From the NCBI GenBank assembly GCA_003136295.1, contig PLDZ01000116.1, positions 1 through 6,488 of the forward strand: a stretch of DNA of 6,488 nt, in the 5' to 3' direction. Under the pieces are notes generated by a model. It saw only the letters and a list, made by a program, of their open reading frames with translations. It was not told the origin of the DNA and made no database searches. Within the stretch, counting starts at the first letter, position 1, and each line of letters begins with the position of its first letter. Both the position numbers and the translations under genes were made by a program. Positions 6,187-6,488 of this stretch are shown here, in pieces. The stretch comes from Candidatus Dormiibacterota bacterium (GTDB taxonomy: Bacteria > Chloroflexota > Dormibacteria > Aeolococcales > Aeolococcaceae).

Positions 6187-6488
6187 TGTGATGCCGGAGT
6201 CCCCGCAGCGGTCTCGGCTTTCACCGCGTGCCCACCGAACTCGTTGCGCAAGGCCGCAATCACCTTGTTGCCGAATCCGTCTGGCAAACGCGACTGATAG
6301 CGCGCGATCAGTGACAGCGCGAGGACGGGGGCCGGCACCGAAAGCTGCATCGCTTCCTCGAGGGTCCAGCGCCCCTCGCCAGAGTCGTCGACCCAGCCGC
6401 GCAACTGGTCGAGCTGCGGATCGCGCTCAAACGCCCGTTCGGCGAGCTCGAGGAGCCACGAGCGCACCACGCTCCCCTGGTTCCAGAG
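6183..6488 (-). CDS. gnd: 6-phosphogluconate dehydrogenase (decarboxylating), short form, C-terminal part
   Basis: The last 101 residues of a gene whose start lies beyond the right edge. The product oxidatively decarboxylates 6-phosphogluconate to ribulose-5-phosphate, the substrate of Rpe two genes further on. The window holds part of the all-helical C-terminal domain: WNQGSVVRSWLLEL at 2-15, the signature DSGEGRWTLEEA, then VPAPV and the closing ALRNEFGGHAVK. SGEGRW, instead of the GTGKW of the long E. coli type, marks the short (about 300-residue, YqeC/GndA-like) class, whose members are often NAD-preferring; cofactor choice cannot be judged here because the N-terminal Rossmann fold is missing. 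About ten residues follow HAVK, a slightly longer tail than usual. The GTG at 6470 is an internal Val codon, not a start. The stop overlaps the proposed zwf start. Confidence 0.94.
   Translation of the reverse strand, partial: LWNQGSVVRSWLLELAERAFERDPQLDQLRGWVDDSGEGRWTLEEAMQLSVPAPVLALSLIARYQSRLPDGFGNKVIAALRNEFGGHAVKAETAAGTPASH

Noticed and set aside
4615..6297. A 560-codon open frame on the plus strand opposite zwf and pgl
   Set aside because: It is in phase with zwf codons on the other strand and is open only because zwf lacks TTA, CTA and TCA codons, as expected in a GC-rich gene. Its translation is His/Arg/Glu-rich with no recognisable domain, while zwf has all family motifs.

Overview
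The window is GC-rich bacterial chromosomal DNA, densely coded. One partial gene runs left to right at the left edge. Five genes run right to left across the remainder. No RNA genes, insertion sequences, CRISPR arrays or phage genes were seen. The donor is most likely a high-GC bacterium of Chloroflexota or Actinomycetota type. This is an inference from three things: the codon use, a membrane Ser/Thr kinase ending in a Pro/Thr/Ala-rich tail, and a short-form 6-phosphogluconate dehydrogenase beside an alpha-glucan phosphorylase with a DUF3417-like N-terminus. The phylum is not proven.

Layout. Positions 1-939 (+) hold the C-terminal part of a transmembrane Ser/Thr kinase whose catalytic loop is degenerate. 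Only 16 bases separate its stop from the stop of the convergent gene cluster. Read in its own direction from the right edge, that cluster is gnd (3' part only), zwf, pgl, rpe and glgP. The junctions are very tight: gnd/zwf overlap by 4 bases, zwf/pgl are 4 bases apart, pgl/rpe are 53 apart, and rpe/glgP overlap by 4 in an ATGA. One polycistronic mRNA is therefore likely, with its promoter beyond the right edge.

Function. Zwf, Pgl and Gnd are the three enzymes that take glucose-6-phosphate to ribulose-5-phosphate with two reductions of NAD(P)+. Rpe passes ribulose-5-phosphate to xylulose-5-phosphate for the non-oxidative branch. GlgP releases glucose-1-phosphate from stored alpha-glucan; after phosphoglucomutase, not seen here, this becomes the Zwf substrate. 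The cluster thus looks like a module for drawing reducing power and pentoses from a glucan reserve.

Most worth a second look: (1) zwf has no ATG, GTG or TTG that would keep its NADP-binding motif, and the best start is a CTG overlapping the gnd stop as CTGA; (2) a perfect 18-bp inverted repeat with a 15-nt loop lies inside zwf, each arm being exactly six codons; (3) the kinase has lost the catalytic-loop Lys and Asn while keeping both catalytic-site aspartates.
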